Below are positions 46,030 to 54,882 of a DNA stretch of 64,000 nucleotides, in pieces (the first letter of the stretch is position 1; each line of letters opens with the position of its first letter). Position numbers and translations under genes: made by a program. The DNA lies in assembly GCF_007858975.2 (NCBI RefSeq), contig NZ_CP042220.2, positions 620,001 to 684,000 on the forward strand. Reading direction: 5' to 3'. The notes below the pieces were generated by a model. It was given only the letters and a program-made list of their open reading frames with translations. It did no database searches and was not told the origin of the DNA. Source of the DNA: Dickeya poaceiphila (GTDB taxonomy: Bacteria; Pseudomonadota; Gammaproteobacteria; Enterobacterales; Enterobacteriaceae).

Positions 46030-46059
46030 TTTTTTAATCGAGAATTTTTTAATCGAGAA
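46030..46059. repeat. 15-bp perfect tandem duplication downstream of thiQ
   Basis: TTTTTTAATCGAGAA occurs twice head to tail (46030-46044, 46045-46059), followed by CGTTTT. It lies just past the thiQ stop, upstream of the ilvBN promoter. Confidence 0.85.
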
Positions 46060-46077
46060 CGTTTTAAGGGCGCGTTG

Positions 46078-46770
46078 TTATTTCAGACCGAGTATTCTCG
46101 CTGCATCCGCGTGGTGCGCCAGCTCTGCGGTCGGGCCGTCGTGATAGATGCGGCCATCCACCACCAGTACGCTGCGCGGCGCGATGCGTATGGCATCTTC
46201 TAACTGGTGCGACACCATCAGCAGCGTTAACCGCCGTTCACGGCAAATTTCGTCTACTAACGCCAGCATCTCCTGACGCAACGCTGGGTCGAGTGCGGAG
46301 AACGGTTCGTCCAGCAGCAGGATCGGTTGCTGGCGAATCAGGCAGCGCGCCAGCGCCGCTCGTTGCCGTTGACCGCCGGAAACCTGTGATGGCAGGCGTT
46401 CCAGCAGCTCCGATAATCCCATACGACTGGCGATCATGCTTAGCGTATCCCATTGTTCCGCATTCAGTTTCAGGCCGGGGTGCAGGCCGAGCGCGATATT
46501 CTGCGCCAGCGTCAGATGGGGAAACAGATTGTTTTCCTGAAACAGGATCGACACCGGGCGTTTCGCCGGTGGTGTAGCATCGTGATCCTGTCCGTTCAAC
46601 TGTAACTGGCCGCTATCGGCGGGTAGGAAACCGGCGATCAGGCTCAGTAGGGTGCTTTTACCCGCGCCGCTTGGACCCAGAATGGCAAGGCGCTCGCCGG
46701 GCTGCACCTGTAAATCGAAGCGCATCGGCAGGTGTTGGTAGAGGTAGGTCAACTTATGGAGTGCTATCAT
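46078..46770 (-). CDS. thiQ: Thiamine ABC transporter ATPase ThiQ
   Basis: ATPase of the ThiBPQ importer for thiamine and its phosphates. Walker A is GPSGAGKST, the signature LSGGQ-like motif is [15 protein letters not shown], and Walker [13 protein letters not shown]. Start at ATG 46770 ([18 protein letters not shown]) gives 230 residues, the E. coli size, and overlaps the end of thiP by 17 bases. An upstream in-frame start at 46791 adds seven residues not seen in relatives. Confidence 0.95.
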   Translation of the reverse strand: MIALHKLTYLYQHLPMRFDLQVQPGERLAILGPSGAGKSTLLSLIAGFLPADSGQLQLNGQDHDATPPAKRPVSILFQENNLFPHLTLAQNIALGLHPGLKLNAEQWDTLSMIASRMGLSELLERLPSQVSGGQRQRAALARCLIRQQPILLLDEPFSALDPALRQEMLALVDEICRERRLTLLMVSHQLEDAIRIAPRSVLVVDGRIYHDGPTAELAHHADAARILGLK

Positions 46771-48364
46771 GTAAGCCCGCCAGTTTCTCAATCAGGGTAA
46801 ACAGCATAAAGCACAGCAATAGCAGTAGCAGCGCTGTTACCGCGCCCTCAGCGCTGCGATAAGCACCAATCTGCTGATAAAGATAAAACGGCAGGGTGCG
46901 GAATTGCTCGTTGCCAAATAGCGCGATGATGCCGAAATCGCCCACCGACAACACTGAGGCAAAGGCCAGCGCCTGTGCGATGGGGGCGCGTAGCGCCTTC
47001 AGTTCCACCACTTTTAGGCGATGCCAGCCACGAATATCCAGTGACTGACACAACAAGCTGTAACGTGCGGCGGCGTCAGTCATTGGGTTTTCCAGCACTT
47101 TCATGGCATAAGGGATAGCCAGCAGCGCATTGGTCAGCACCACCAGCCCGTAAGGGGAAGAGGGTAACCCGATGGTGCGATTGAATAGCAGGAAAAACCC
47201 CGACGCCAGCACAATGCCTGGCATCGCCAGAATCAGCATTCCGCTCAGATCCAGCAATTGGGCGGCTAACTGCTGCTGGCGCAGTTTCAACTCCCGGCTG
47301 CTCCACAGCAGCATCAGCGTTAATGTCACGCTGAGCGCACCGGCAGCCAGCGCGATGCCAAGAGAGGTCCAGAATGTTTGCCATAAAGCGGGCTGGCGCA
47401 ACACGTCTGGTAGCGAGCGGTTTAGTCCATCCACCACCACGGCCAGCAGCGGCGGCAGCAGCAGTAATAGCACCGCTGTAATCAGCAGCGTATCGGCAAC
47501 GCGGCTACACAGGCTGTCTTGTGGGTCGCGCCAGTGCTGGCGATTACTGACACCGACCGCCAGTAACCGGCTCAGTCGCTGGCTGAGTAACACCAGCCCC
47601 AGACAACATACCATCTGTAATAGCGCCAACAGCGCGGCGCGCGCCGGGTCATAATCAAAGTTGAGCGCCTGATAGATAGCCAGTTCGATGGTCGTCGCCT
47701 GCGGGCCGCCACCCAGCGCCAGCACGGTAGCAAAGCTGGCAAAGCACAGCATGAAGATCAGTGCCCCGGCAGGTAAGAGCTGGCGGCGCAGCCACGGCCA
47801 TTCCACCAGACGGAAGAAGTACCAGCCGCGCAGGCCGAGTTGTGCTGCCAACTGGCGTTGCTCGGTCGCAATGCCTTCCAGCGCCTGCAAGAACAGTCGG
47901 GTTGCCAGCGGCAGATTAAAAAAGACATGAGCCAGCAGGATGCCCTGCAAGCCGTAAGGCGAAAACCGGTATTCGATGCCCACCTGCATCAGCAAACGTG
48001 CCAGCCAGCCTTCCCGTCCATAGACGCTGAGAATGCCGAATACCGCCACCAGCACCGGCAGCACCAGCGTCATCGCGCACAGGCGCAGCAACAGACGATG
48101 GCCGGGAAAACGGCGGCGATACAACGCCCGCGCCAGAAACAGCGCGGGCAAGGTGGAAAGCAGTGCCGATAACAACGCCTGCCAAAAGCTGAAGCGGATG
48201 ACATGCCAGAGGTAGCTGTCATTCCACAGCGACTGCCAGGGCACGCTGGGTGCGTCCAGCCACAGTGCGCCGAACGCCAGCACGGCGGTGCCAAGCAGTA
48301 AAACAGCCGCCAGCAGCCCCGGCCACAGCCAGCCGGGAATCAGCGGCTGACGGCGCGCTGCCAT
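46754..48364 (-). CDS. thiP: Thiamine ABC transporter permease ThiP
   Basis: Inner-membrane permease of 536 residues with two fused permease halves (about twelve hydrophobic segments), each with its own EAA loop: the first around [21 protein letters not shown], the second around [22 protein letters not shown] 48364 ([16 protein letters not shown]) matches the E. coli start. It overlaps thiB by 25 bases and thiQ by 17, an operon with tight coupling. Confidence 0.95.
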   Translation of the reverse strand: MAARRQPLIPGWLWPGLLAAVLLLGTAVLAFGALWLDAPSVPWQSLWNDSYLWHVIRFSFWQALLSALLSTLPALFLARALYRRRFPGHRLLLRLCAMTLVLPVLVAVFGILSVYGREGWLARLLMQVGIEYRFSPYGLQGILLAHVFFNLPLATRLFLQALEGIATEQRQLAAQLGLRGWYFFRLVEWPWLRRQLLPAGALIFMLCFASFATVLALGGGPQATTIELAIYQALNFDYDPARAALLALLQMVCCLGLVLLSQRLSRLLAVGVSNRQHWRDPQDSLCSRVADTLLITAVLLLLLPPLLAVVVDGLNRSLPDVLRQPALWQTFWTSLGIALAAGALSVTLTLMLLWSSRELKLRQQQLAAQLLDLSGMLILAMPGIVLASGFFLLFNRTIGLPSSPYGLVVLTNALLAIPYAMKVLENPMTDAAARYSLLCQSLDIRGWHRLKVVELKALRAPIAQALAFASVLSVGDFGIIALFGNEQFRTLPFYLYQQIGAYRSAEGAVTALLLLLLCFMLFTLIEKLAGLHDSTP

Positions 48365-49323
48365 GCCTGAACCCAATTCGTCCGCTGTTCTGCGACTTGC
48401 TGTGGGGTAAACTCCAGCGCGCTGGCAGGCCGCGTCAGGGTGTTATAGCCTTCAGGCAACTCGGTTTTGATCACCGGGTACATCCAGTTAGTAGTCGGAA
48501 TGATCTGCTGAACAGCAGGGCTTATCATAAATTGCAGAAAACGTGCTGCCAGTTGTGGGTTTTTACTGCCAGCCAGTTGGGCGGCGACTTCCACCTGCAG
48601 GTAGTGGCCTTCGCTGAAATTGGCCGCCGCATAGCTATCTTTCTTCTCGGCGATGAGATGGTAAGCCGGTGAAGTGGTGTAACTCAGCACCAGATCGGCT
48701 TCACCTTTCAGGAACAGGCCGTAGGCTTCGCTCCAGCCTTTGGTGACGGTGACGGTTTTCGCCGCCAGTTTCTGCCAGGCTTGTGGTGCTTTGTCGCCAT
48801 ACACGTTTTGCATCCACAACAGTAACCCCAGCCCCGGTGTGCTGGTGCGCGGATCTTCGTAGATAACCTTCCACGACTGGTTGCTTTCCACCAGTTCATG
48901 CAGGCTTCTCGGCGGGTTTTTCAGCTTGTCTTTGTTATAGACGAAGGCGAAATAGCCGTAGTCGAAGGGCAGGAAGGTGTCGTTGTGCCAGCCGCCGGGC
49001 AGCGTCAGCGTGCTGGTGTTGACGCCATGCGGGGCGAACAGGCCGGTCTGCGCCGCCGCCTGCACCAGATTGTTATCCAGTCCCAGCGCCACGTCCGCCG
49101 GGCTATTTTTGCCCTCCATACGCAGACGGTTGAGCAGCGCGACGCCATCTTCCAGCGCGACGAATTTCAGTTCGCAGTCACACTCTTTTTCAAATGCGGT
49201 TTTGACCGCCGGGCCGGGACCCCACTCCGAGGCGAACGAATCGTAGGTGTAGACCGTCAGGGTCGGTTTGGCGAACACGGGGGCGGACAGCAATAACAGA
49301 CAGGACAGTAATTTCTTTAACAC
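48340..49323 (-). CDS. thiB: Periplasmic thiamine-binding protein ThiB
   Basis: Binds thiamine, TMP and TPP in the periplasm. A signal peptide covers residues 1-18 (LLSCLLLLSAPVFA). LTVYTYDSFASEWGPGP and DPRTSTPGLGLLLWMQ are hallmarks of the ThiB family. The start is GTG 49323 with GGAG upstream; it gives 327 residues, the E. coli length. Frames opening upstream run into the riboswitch and are not used. Expression is controlled by the TPP riboswitch just before it. Confidence 0.95.
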   Translation of the reverse strand: MLKKLLSCLLLLSAPVFAKPTLTVYTYDSFASEWGPGPAVKTAFEKECDCELKFVALEDGVALLNRLRMEGKNSPADVALGLDNNLVQAAAQTGLFAPHGVNTSTLTLPGGWHNDTFLPFDYGYFAFVYNKDKLKNPPRSLHELVESNQSWKVIYEDPRTSTPGLGLLLWMQNVYGDKAPQAWQKLAAKTVTVTKGWSEAYGLFLKGEADLVLSYTTSPAYHLIAEKKDSYAAANFSEGHYLQVEVAAQLAGSKNPQLAARFLQFMISPAVQQIIPTTNWMYPVIKTELPEGYNTLTRPASALEFTPQQVAEQRTNWVQAWQRAVSR

Positions 49324-49377
49324 TTTGCGCTCCAAATTGTTGAAGGCGGCAAAGGTCTTTGAGCAAGCAGGATGCAG

Positions 49378-49517
49378 TCTCAAATCCCTTCGCCGGTATT
49401 AACCGGATCAGGTTCGACGGGTATTTTCTCAGCGGCGCAAACGTACATGATTGTTAGTACATGACTATTCGTACATGACTGCTCGTACATGAATGTTGGG
49501 GCCGCACCCCGTTGAGA
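49378..49517 (-). ncRNA. TPP riboswitch (thi box) of thiBPQ
   Basis: On the minus strand the conserved CTGAGA, ACCCG, GAACCTGATC and GGTTAATACC core is present (49385-49432), preceded by the upstream half GGGGTGC (49503-49509). P1 is TCTCAA (49512-49517) with TTGAGA (49378-49383). TPP binding would hide the thiB ribosome site or end transcription. The variable arm is enlarged by four 14-bp repeats (49443-49498), making the aptamer about 140 bases long rather than the usual 100. Confidence 0.93.
49443..49498. repeat. Four 14-bp tandem repeats within the TPP riboswitch arm
   Basis: Units start at 49443, 49457, 49471 and 49485, each beginning GTACATGA followed by six variable bases. The repeats lie in the variable P3 region between the two conserved halves of the aptamer. 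Confidence 0.9.
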
Positions 49518-49577
49518 ACGGCGCTATTGTAAAGTGTTTGTCACATCAGTAAAAGCGTCATGACTGGCGGCAGAGGA

Positions 49578-51245
49578 TCATGTTGGCGGGGCTGGCGGCG
49601 CGAACCAGGCGGACTTGAAATCGAACCAGCCCAGCGTGTTCATATGCAGTCCCCGCATGTTGGCTTGCCCTTGCAACCGCAGCCAGTGGTGGAACAGCGG
49701 ATGAAGCTGCTGGCGGCTGACCAGTGACTGGCTCCAGTCCGCCAGTGATAGCTCGCCCTGACGCCACTGACGTGCGGTGTTATCCAGCTCGTCTTCCCCC
49801 AGACAATGCCGCAGCAGTGGCAGTTCATACAGCATGGCGAACAGGGAAAATTCCAGCGGCAGGTAGAAGTTAGCACTGCCGAGCCAGAGGTCGCTGGCGT
49901 CAGCGCCCTGACACCAGACGTCGAACTCCAGACTGCGTAGCGTCAGCGTGACGCCGTGCGATGCCAGCAGACGGCCTATGATGCTGCTTATCACCGCGTA
50001 TTCGGGGTGATCGCGATAGCTGGTGAGGGTGAGGTGCGTCAGGCCGACGGGTTTTTCCCGCACTGCCCGCGGTGGGCTGTGATGCCAGCGCGGCAGCAGG
50101 CCATAAGCGGGAGACCAGTCGCTCTGGTACGGGCTATCGGCCAGGCCGAGCATCGCCACGGGGCTGAGTACCTGACATAACCAGTGACGAACCTCCGGGT
50201 CTGCCATCTGCGGCGAACGGCGGTCGAACAGCAGGAAATAGCAGCCTTCTTCAAGCCGATTTTCCAGTTCATTATCGATGGTGTCATCGCCTTGCAGCGT
50301 GACCGTGCAGGCGGGGATGATCGGCGCGTCCGGCAGCACCCAGATACTGACTTCGTCAATGAGCGCCCGGTAGCCGAAGTAATCGTCAAACGCGGCGATT
50401 TTTAACTGATTGGGGGAATTGCGTACCACTTTATACGGCCCGGTGCCGACAGGCTGGCGCATAAAATCCGGCAGTGTTTGCCATTCTTGCGGCAGGATCA
50501 TCGCCGGTACGCTGCCGAGCAACCATGGCAGCCAGTTGTCCGGCGTATTGAGCCGGATATCCAGCACAAACGGTGTCGGTGACGATATATCGGTTAAATG
50601 GGAGAACAGCGGTAGCGTCTTCAGCCGGGACAACGAGGCGATCACGTCCTCCATGGTCAGTTCCCGACCATGGTGAAAACGAATGGCCGGGCGCAAATAG
50701 AAACGCCAGTGCCGCGGCGACAGCGCCTGCCAGTGGTGAGCGATATCCGGCAGCAGTTCCCCATTTTCCTCATTTAAGCTGGTCAGCCCGCTGAAAATCT
50801 GGCGGGCGATGTGGGTTTCCGAACGCCGTAACGCACTGCCGGGCAACAGGTTGTGCATGGGTCGGTAGTACAGGATACGCAACAGGTGGCGTCCTTGCCG
50901 TACACTGCGGCCAAGGTGCGACAGTAGCATCTGGCGTACGGTTTCTTTGTCGCCCACCAGTTGTACCAACTGGTCGATGCGATCCTGCTCCAGCAGGTCT
51001 TCGGCCCGCTGCTGTTGCAGCGTCAATCCAGTGTAGATAAAGCCGAGGTGCGAGCGTTTACCGCGTCCGGCTTCCGCTTGCCAGGTGAGCCAGCCTTGTC
51101 GCTGCATAGCACTCAGCAGTGAGCGGACATGACGGCGTGAGCAACTGAGCAACAGCGCCAGCTCTTGCAGCGTGGTATCGGTATCCTGACCTTGCAGGCA
51201 TTGCCATAACCGGATGAATTGTTGTTGCAGGCGAGGGGAGGACAT
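49578..51245 (-). CDS. sgrR: Sugar-phosphate stress regulator SgrR
   Basis: Activates sgrS when glucose-phosphate accumulates and represses itself. The 555 residues (E. coli 551) comprise an N-terminal winged helix (about residues 1-100, [24 protein letters not shown]) and a C-terminal domain like periplasmic solute-binding proteins (about 160-555), probably the small-molecule sensor. It is divergent from sgrS, as in E. coli. Confidence 0.95.
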   Translation of the reverse strand: MSSPRLQQQFIRLWQCLQGQDTDTTLQELALLLSCSRRHVRSLLSAMQRQGWLTWQAEAGRGKRSHLGFIYTGLTLQQQRAEDLLEQDRIDQLVQLVGDKETVRQMLLSHLGRSVRQGRHLLRILYYRPMHNLLPGSALRRSETHIARQIFSGLTSLNEENGELLPDIAHHWQALSPRHWRFYLRPAIRFHHGRELTMEDVIASLSRLKTLPLFSHLTDISSPTPFVLDIRLNTPDNWLPWLLGSVPAMILPQEWQTLPDFMRQPVGTGPYKVVRNSPNQLKIAAFDDYFGYRALIDEVSIWVLPDAPIIPACTVTLQGDDTIDNELENRLEEGCYFLLFDRRSPQMADPEVRHWLCQVLSPVAMLGLADSPYQSDWSPAYGLLPRWHHSPPRAVREKPVGLTHLTLTSYRDHPEYAVISSIIGRLLASHGVTLTLRSLEFDVWCQGADASDLWLGSANFYLPLEFSLFAMLYELPLLRHCLGEDELDNTARQWRQGELSLADWSQSLVSRQQLHPLFHHWLRLQGQANMRGLHMNTLGWFDFKSAWFAPPAPPT

Positions 51246-51356
51246 AAAAGGGGAACTCCACGATTCAAGGTCATCAATATATTTTTCCCTATATTACGCG
51301 GATACTGAATAGCAGTGAATGGTTCTGTGCGTGAACCGTCGTGAAGGGGAGGCTAT

Positions 51357-51640
51357 ATGTGCCGGTTATTCCGCTTTTATACCCGTCATACTTCAAGTTG
51401 CAGGTGCGTTGGCTTTCCTCGCTCACCCCAGTCACTTACTTGAGTAAGCTCCTGGGGATTCTCTGCGTCGCCGCCTTCCTGCAACTCGAATTATTTAGGG
51501 TATATCGTCGCTGGCTTTGCCGAGGCTGTCGTCGGGGATGGGGTGTACTCACCGCTACCCAGCGAATGGCATTGCTGTTACAGGTTACGCAGTGGCAGAT
51601 CCAGGATATGGAGGAGGAAGACTATCGTCGCTGGCTGTAA
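51357..51640 (+). pseudogene. sgrT: sgrT, frameshifted by ERIC insertion
   Basis: SgrT is the small protein encoded inside SgrS that inhibits glucose uptake through PtsG. ATG 51357 has AGGGGAGG upstream and encodes MCRLFRFY, like the E. coli beginning MRQFYQHYF. After eight codons the ERIC element begins and a TGA at 51441 ends the frame. Removing 51380-51504 restores a 52-residue frame that runs to TAA at 51638-51640 and holds LTATQRMALLLQVTQW, similar to E. coli LSVPQRLTMLEGLMQW. The intact frame is my reconstruction. Confidence 0.75.
51380..51502. repeat. ERIC (enterobacterial repetitive intergenic consensus) element
   Basis: Contains the two classic ERIC segments CGCTCACCCCAGTCACTTAC and AGTAAGCTCCTGGGGATTC around the central dyad, with terminal arms TACCC...GGGTA and TTGCAG/CTGCAA. 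Flanked by TA on both sides (51378-51379, 51503-51504), the known ERIC target duplication. It can fold into one long hairpin and lies inside the SgrS gene. Confidence 0.93.
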
Positions 51641-51716
51641 AGCTGACGGCATCAAATGAGAGTGAGAACGTCGGCGGGAAACCGCCGTAGTGTTCTGAGT
51701 AATGGTGCTGTTCACC

Positions 51717-51747
51717 AGCCAGCGGCGTGTTCCGCTGGCTTTTTTTA
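51717..51747 (+). terminator. SgrS terminator
   Basis: AGCCAGCGG (51717-51725) and CCGCTGGCT (51732-51740) form a perfect 9-bp stem followed by seven T, needed in SgrS for Hfq binding. There is no T-run on the minus strand, so it would not stop the convergent tnaA transcript. Confidence 0.92.
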
Positions 51748-51769
51748 TGGCAGGTTTTCTGGTGGCGTG

Positions 51770-53170
51770 TTATTCCACCGGTTTCAGCCGGGCGACAAAG
51801 TGGCGCAATACCGGCGGCTCATAGGTGAAGGTCAGCCCTTTGATGCTGCTGGCTCTCTCCTTGAGTGCAATCAACGAATCGGCGATGTAATCCATGTGAT
51901 CGTTGGTATACACCCGGCGTGGAATGGTCAGGCGCAGCAGTTCCAGCGGCGAGGGTTTCTGTTCGCCAGTATCCGGGTCCCGTCCCAGCAGTAATGAGCC
52001 GATTTCCACGCTGCGGATACCTGCTTCCAGATACAGCTCGTTATTCAGCGCTTGTGCCGGGAACTGTTCCGCCGGGATATGCGGCAGCAGCTTTTTCGCA
52101 TCGACAAACACCGCGTGCCCGCCTACCGGGTACTGAATTGGGATACCACCGGCGCGCAGGCGTTCGCCAAGGTAGGTCACCTGACCGATGCGATAGGTCA
52201 GATAATCTTCGTTCATGCCTTCTTCCAGGCCGATGGCCAGTGCTTCCATGTCGCGCCCAGCCAATCCGCCGTAAGTGACGAAACCTTCCATCGGCACACA
52301 GCGAATGCGCACCTCGTTGAACAGTTCTTCGTCGCTGCGAAAACAGCACAGGCCGCCAATGTTCACCATCGGGTCTTTCTTCGCCGACATGGTCAGCATG
52401 TCGCCGTACTGGTACATTTCATGGACGATCGCTTTGATCGATCGGTTCTCGTAGCCCGGTTCACGTTGTTTGATAAACCAGGCATTTTCACAGAAGCGTG
52501 CGGAGTCGATCACCACCGGAATACCGTGTTGCTGCGCGATGCGATACACCTCGCGCATGTTGCCCATCGAAATCGGCTGACCGCCGGAACTGTTACAGGT
52601 GACGGTGGTGATGATCGCCACCACGTTGTCTGCACCATGTTGTTCAATGGTGGTTTGCAGCAGGTCAAGGTCGAAATCGCCTTTCCAGTCGTAATAGGTG
52701 GTGGTGTCGAAGGCTTTTGGTGTCACCACGTTGATGGCGCGCGCGCCGTTCAGCTCCACATGGGCAGCGGTGGTGTCGAAATGGAAGTTAGAAATAAACA
52801 CCGGTTTTTTACCGCCACCTGCACGCTGCTTTTTGGCTATCAGACACGGGAACAGAATCTGTTCTGCCCCACGCCCTTGATGGGTTGGAATGGTAAACGG
52901 ATACCCCAGCAGCGTTTGTACTTTTTCACACAGATGGTAGTAGTTGCGCGACCCGGCGTAGGCTTCGTCGCCCATCATCAACCCTGCCCACTGACGGTCG
53001 CTCATGGCGCCGGTGCCGGAGTCGGTCAGCAGGTCGATGTAGACATCCTCGCTGCGCAACAAAAACGGGTTATAGCCTGCTTCCTGCAAGGCTTTTTCCC
53101 GGTCGTCGCGGGTGGTCATACGGATGTTTTCTACCATTTTGATGCGAAAAGGTTCAGGGATGCGTTTCAT
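51770..53170 (-). CDS. tnaA: Tryptophanase (tryptophan indole-lyase) TnaA
   Basis: PLP enzyme that splits tryptophan to indole, pyruvate and ammonia. The 466-residue protein resembles E. coli TnaA more than tyrosine phenol-lyase: it has FDTTAAH (Asp where TPL has Thr) and IRSVEIGS (no Arg at the TPL-specific position). The PLP lysine is in [19 protein letters not shown] is the phosphate-binding block. A TnaC-like leader peptide precedes it by 100 bases. There is no tnaB permease next to it. The gene occupies the place of setA and converges on sgrS. Confidence 0.92.
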   Translation of the reverse strand: MKRIPEPFRIKMVENIRMTTRDDREKALQEAGYNPFLLRSEDVYIDLLTDSGTGAMSDRQWAGLMMGDEAYAGSRNYYHLCEKVQTLLGYPFTIPTHQGRGAEQILFPCLIAKKQRAGGGKKPVFISNFHFDTTAAHVELNGARAINVVTPKAFDTTTYYDWKGDFDLDLLQTTIEQHGADNVVAIITTVTCNSSGGQPISMGNMREVYRIAQQHGIPVVIDSARFCENAWFIKQREPGYENRSIKAIVHEMYQYGDMLTMSAKKDPMVNIGGLCCFRSDEELFNEVRIRCVPMEGFVTYGGLAGRDMEALAIGLEEGMNEDYLTYRIGQVTYLGERLRAGGIPIQYPVGGHAVFVDAKKLLPHIPAEQFPAQALNNELYLEAGIRSVEIGSLLLGRDPDTGEQKPSPLELLRLTIPRRVYTNDHMDYIADSLIALKERASSIKGLTFTYEPPVLRHFVARLKPVE

Positions 53171-53270
53171 GCAATATCTCCATGACGCCAGTCAGCAGGC
53201 AGGTTTGCCGCTGTATGACGTCAAAAATAATAAATTGAAATAAAAGGGGAAAAATCAGCGTCAGGCTGAA

Positions 53271-53381
53271 TCAGGCATGAAACGAGCGTGGGAAATCGTC
53301 GGTAAGGCGGTGGTCGATGTTGAACCAGGGGCGACAGTCGCCGGAGAGGCTCAGGCGATAACACCGGATGATGCGTGTCAT
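53271..53381 (-). CDS. tnaC: TnaC-like leader peptide
   Basis: A 36-codon frame with AAGGAG upstream of ATG 53381. It contains PWFNIDHRLTDDFPRSFHA: Trp19, Asp23 and Pro31 have exactly the spacing of W12, D16 and P24 in E. coli TnaC (WFNIDNKIVDHRP). These residues hold tryptophan-bound ribosomes stalled in E. coli and allow read-through into tnaA. Here five residues follow the proline before the stop, whereas E. coli stops right after it. Function by stalling is inferred. Confidence 0.88.
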   Translation of the reverse strand: MTRIIRCYRLSLSGDCRPWFNIDHRLTDDFPRSFHA

Positions 53382-53621
53382 GAGGTCTCCTTATCTCGTG
53401 AATAACGAACAATCAGCATAGGCGAAAAGTGCCGGACAAAACCGTGATCCCACAGGCAATCCAAAGTGGGGAAGTCATGGTTTATTTGAGAATGTAAATT
53501 GAATTAATAATATTTCTCATTACTTATTTTAGATGGTAAAACTGTGCGGAGTTTGGCATCAGTACATCGTTTTCAGACCGTGTTGCTGGAGAATCACTAA
53601 AAAAAGAGGTAAGGGCGGGTT

Positions 53622-54524
53622 ATGGCTGGGGTAAAGGAATATAAAGTATTTGATGTTAGGTTGGCTCACAAAACATTGCTTACTCCATCGCTGATGCGTT
53701 GTGTATTCAGGGGAGAGGCGGTGAAGATGATGAAGATTTGCTCGCCGGATCAACGTATTAAAGTGTTACTGCCCGCCGAAGACGGCACGCCGCCGCGCCT
53801 GCCGGATGTCGGCGAGTGGTATAAGCTGGTGCAGGCGATGCCCAAATTACAACGCCCAATCCCCCGCACTTACACCCTTCGCAGTCTGGATACCGACGCT
53901 GGCGAAATGGTGGTGGAATTCGTGGTGCATGGCACCGAAGGACCGGCTTCGGCCTGGGTACTGAGCGCACAACCCGGTGCAGAGTTGCAGGTGGTAGCGC
54001 CGCGCGGCGATTTTGCCGGTGATAATGGCGGCTACGAGTGGGTGCTGTCGGAAAACACCCGTCATGTGCTGCTGATGGGCGATGAAACTGCATTACCGGC
54101 GATCAAAGGCATTCTGGAACAGTTGGCGCAGCAGGATAACCCACCGCAGGTGCAGGCGTTTATCGAAGTACCGTTACAGGCCGATTGCACTGACGATTAT
54201 CGCAATTTGCCGTTCGCCGAGGTGGTCTGGTTGCCGCGTGAAGGCACGGGCGCGACCTATGGTGAGCGTTTGCTGGAGGCGGCACGCCATTGGTCATGCC
54301 CGGCAGCGCAGGTAGCAGCACAGCCAGTGATGGTGGCGGATATCGCGGAGGGCGAGAAGGTCTGGGAACCGGCCAGCACGCAGCAAGGGCAGTTCTTCGG
54401 GTGGGTAGCGGCTGAATCCTCAGCGGTGAAGGCGTTGCGCCGGTATCTGCTGGCAGAAAAAGGCCTGGCGCAGGAGTCCGTCACCTTTATGGCCTACTGG
54501 AGCCGTGGTCCGCGTTCTCATTGA
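53622..54524 (+). CDS. Siderophore-interacting protein (ferric-siderophore reductase family)
   Basis: A 300-residue FAD-binding SIP family protein, related to ViuB and YqjH, which releases iron from ferric siderophores in the cytoplasm with NAD(P)H. The FAD motif is RPIPRTYTLR (about residues 85-95), the NAD(P)H-domain motif GDETALPAI, and the C-terminal FMAYWSRGPRSH matches the family's YWRxG ending. No siderophore biosynthesis or receptor gene is nearby. Fur control is likely, but the AT-rich stretch upstream has no clear Fur box. Confidence 0.85.
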   Translation: MAGVKEYKVFDVRLAHKTLLTPSLMRCVFRGEAVKMMKICSPDQRIKVLLPAEDGTPPRLPDVGEWYKLVQAMPKLQRPIPRTYTLRSLDTDAGEMVVEFVVHGTEGPASAWVLSAQPGAELQVVAPRGDFAGDNGGYEWVLSENTRHVLLMGDETALPAIKGILEQLAQQDNPPQVQAFIEVPLQADCTDDYRNLPFAEVVWLPREGTGATYGERLLEAARHWSCPAAQVAAQPVMVADIAEGEKVWEPASTQQGQFFGWVAAESSAVKALRRYLLAEKGLAQESVTFMAYWSRGPRSH

Positions 54525-54534
54525 GGTTGTCGAC

Positions 54535-54553
54535 AAACAACCGCGTTGTTTTT
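54535..54553 (+). terminator. Weak terminator after the SIP gene
   Basis: AACAAC (54536-54541) pairs with GTTGTT (54545-54550) around a three-base loop, followed by TTT. The stem is short. Confidence 0.4.
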
Positions 54554-54882
54554 GTTGCTGACGAGTTTATGCAAGACCGGTGGGAGGTTTCGTGCGCGAT
54601 AACGTCGATTCTCCCTTTGCAGCACCGCCGCACGCACGACAAGGAGAGGCTCAGACGCCGCCTCTCCTTGACCACTGGCTTGAGGGCTAAACTGTGCCGC
54701 TTCGCGGTTCCTTCGGCGTTCGCCTTCGCTGTTCGGGCCGCCCGTGACGCGTTCCAGACGCGGCACGGGCTTTCGCGGCATCCATGCCGCTCACCCGGCG
54801 AAGTCACCCACCTCAGCACAGTTTTTGACGCCGGAAAACCCTTTATCTGCACTTAAGTGGTTTAAAAGCCCACAAAGCCAAA
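54554..54882. other. GC-rich intergenic region with strong hairpin, no supported gene
   Basis: About 330 bases. CAAGGAGAGGC (54640-54650) and GCCTCTCCTTG (54660-54670) form a perfect 11-bp hairpin. The remainder is GC-rich with short repeats around GGCG, GCCG and CGGC. Several long open frames overlap here on both strands (for example 54518-54781 minus and 54521-54856 plus), but none has a good ribosome site and they mirror each other, so I call none of them. It may be a dispersed repeat or gene remnant. Confidence 0.45.

Larger units (their letters stand above)
51302..51747 (+). ncRNA. sgrS: SgrS small RNA, interrupted by an ERIC element
   Basis: SgrS pairs with ptsG mRNA with Hfq and blocks its translation under glucose-phosphate stress. 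The pairing segment reads GTGTTCTGAGTAATGGTG (51690-51707), close to the E. coli GTGTGACTGAGTATTGGTG. The 3' end is a strong terminator (51717-51747). The 5' end is placed near 51302 from a TATATT box at 51290. At about 446 bases it is nearly twice the E. coli RNA (227), partly because of a 125-bp insertion. setA, which normally follows, is absent. Confidence 0.78.

Noticed and set aside
49443..49498. CRISPR array
   Set aside because: Repeats are 14 bp with 8 conserved bases and no true spacers, and lie inside a riboswitch; no cas gene is nearby.
51770..53170. Tyrosine phenol-lyase as identity of this gene
   Set aside because: The residues that distinguish the two enzymes (FDTT rather than TTTR; no Arg in the VEIGS motif) match tryptophanase, and a TnaC-like leader precedes it.
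53221..53412. 63-codon frame overlapping tnaC
   Set aside because: It is another frame of the same strand; the tnaC frame has the good ribosome site and the conserved WFNID segment.
53480..53545. Fur box upstream of the SIP gene
   Set aside because: The AT-rich stretch matches the 19-bp Fur consensus at fewer than half the positions in any register I tried.
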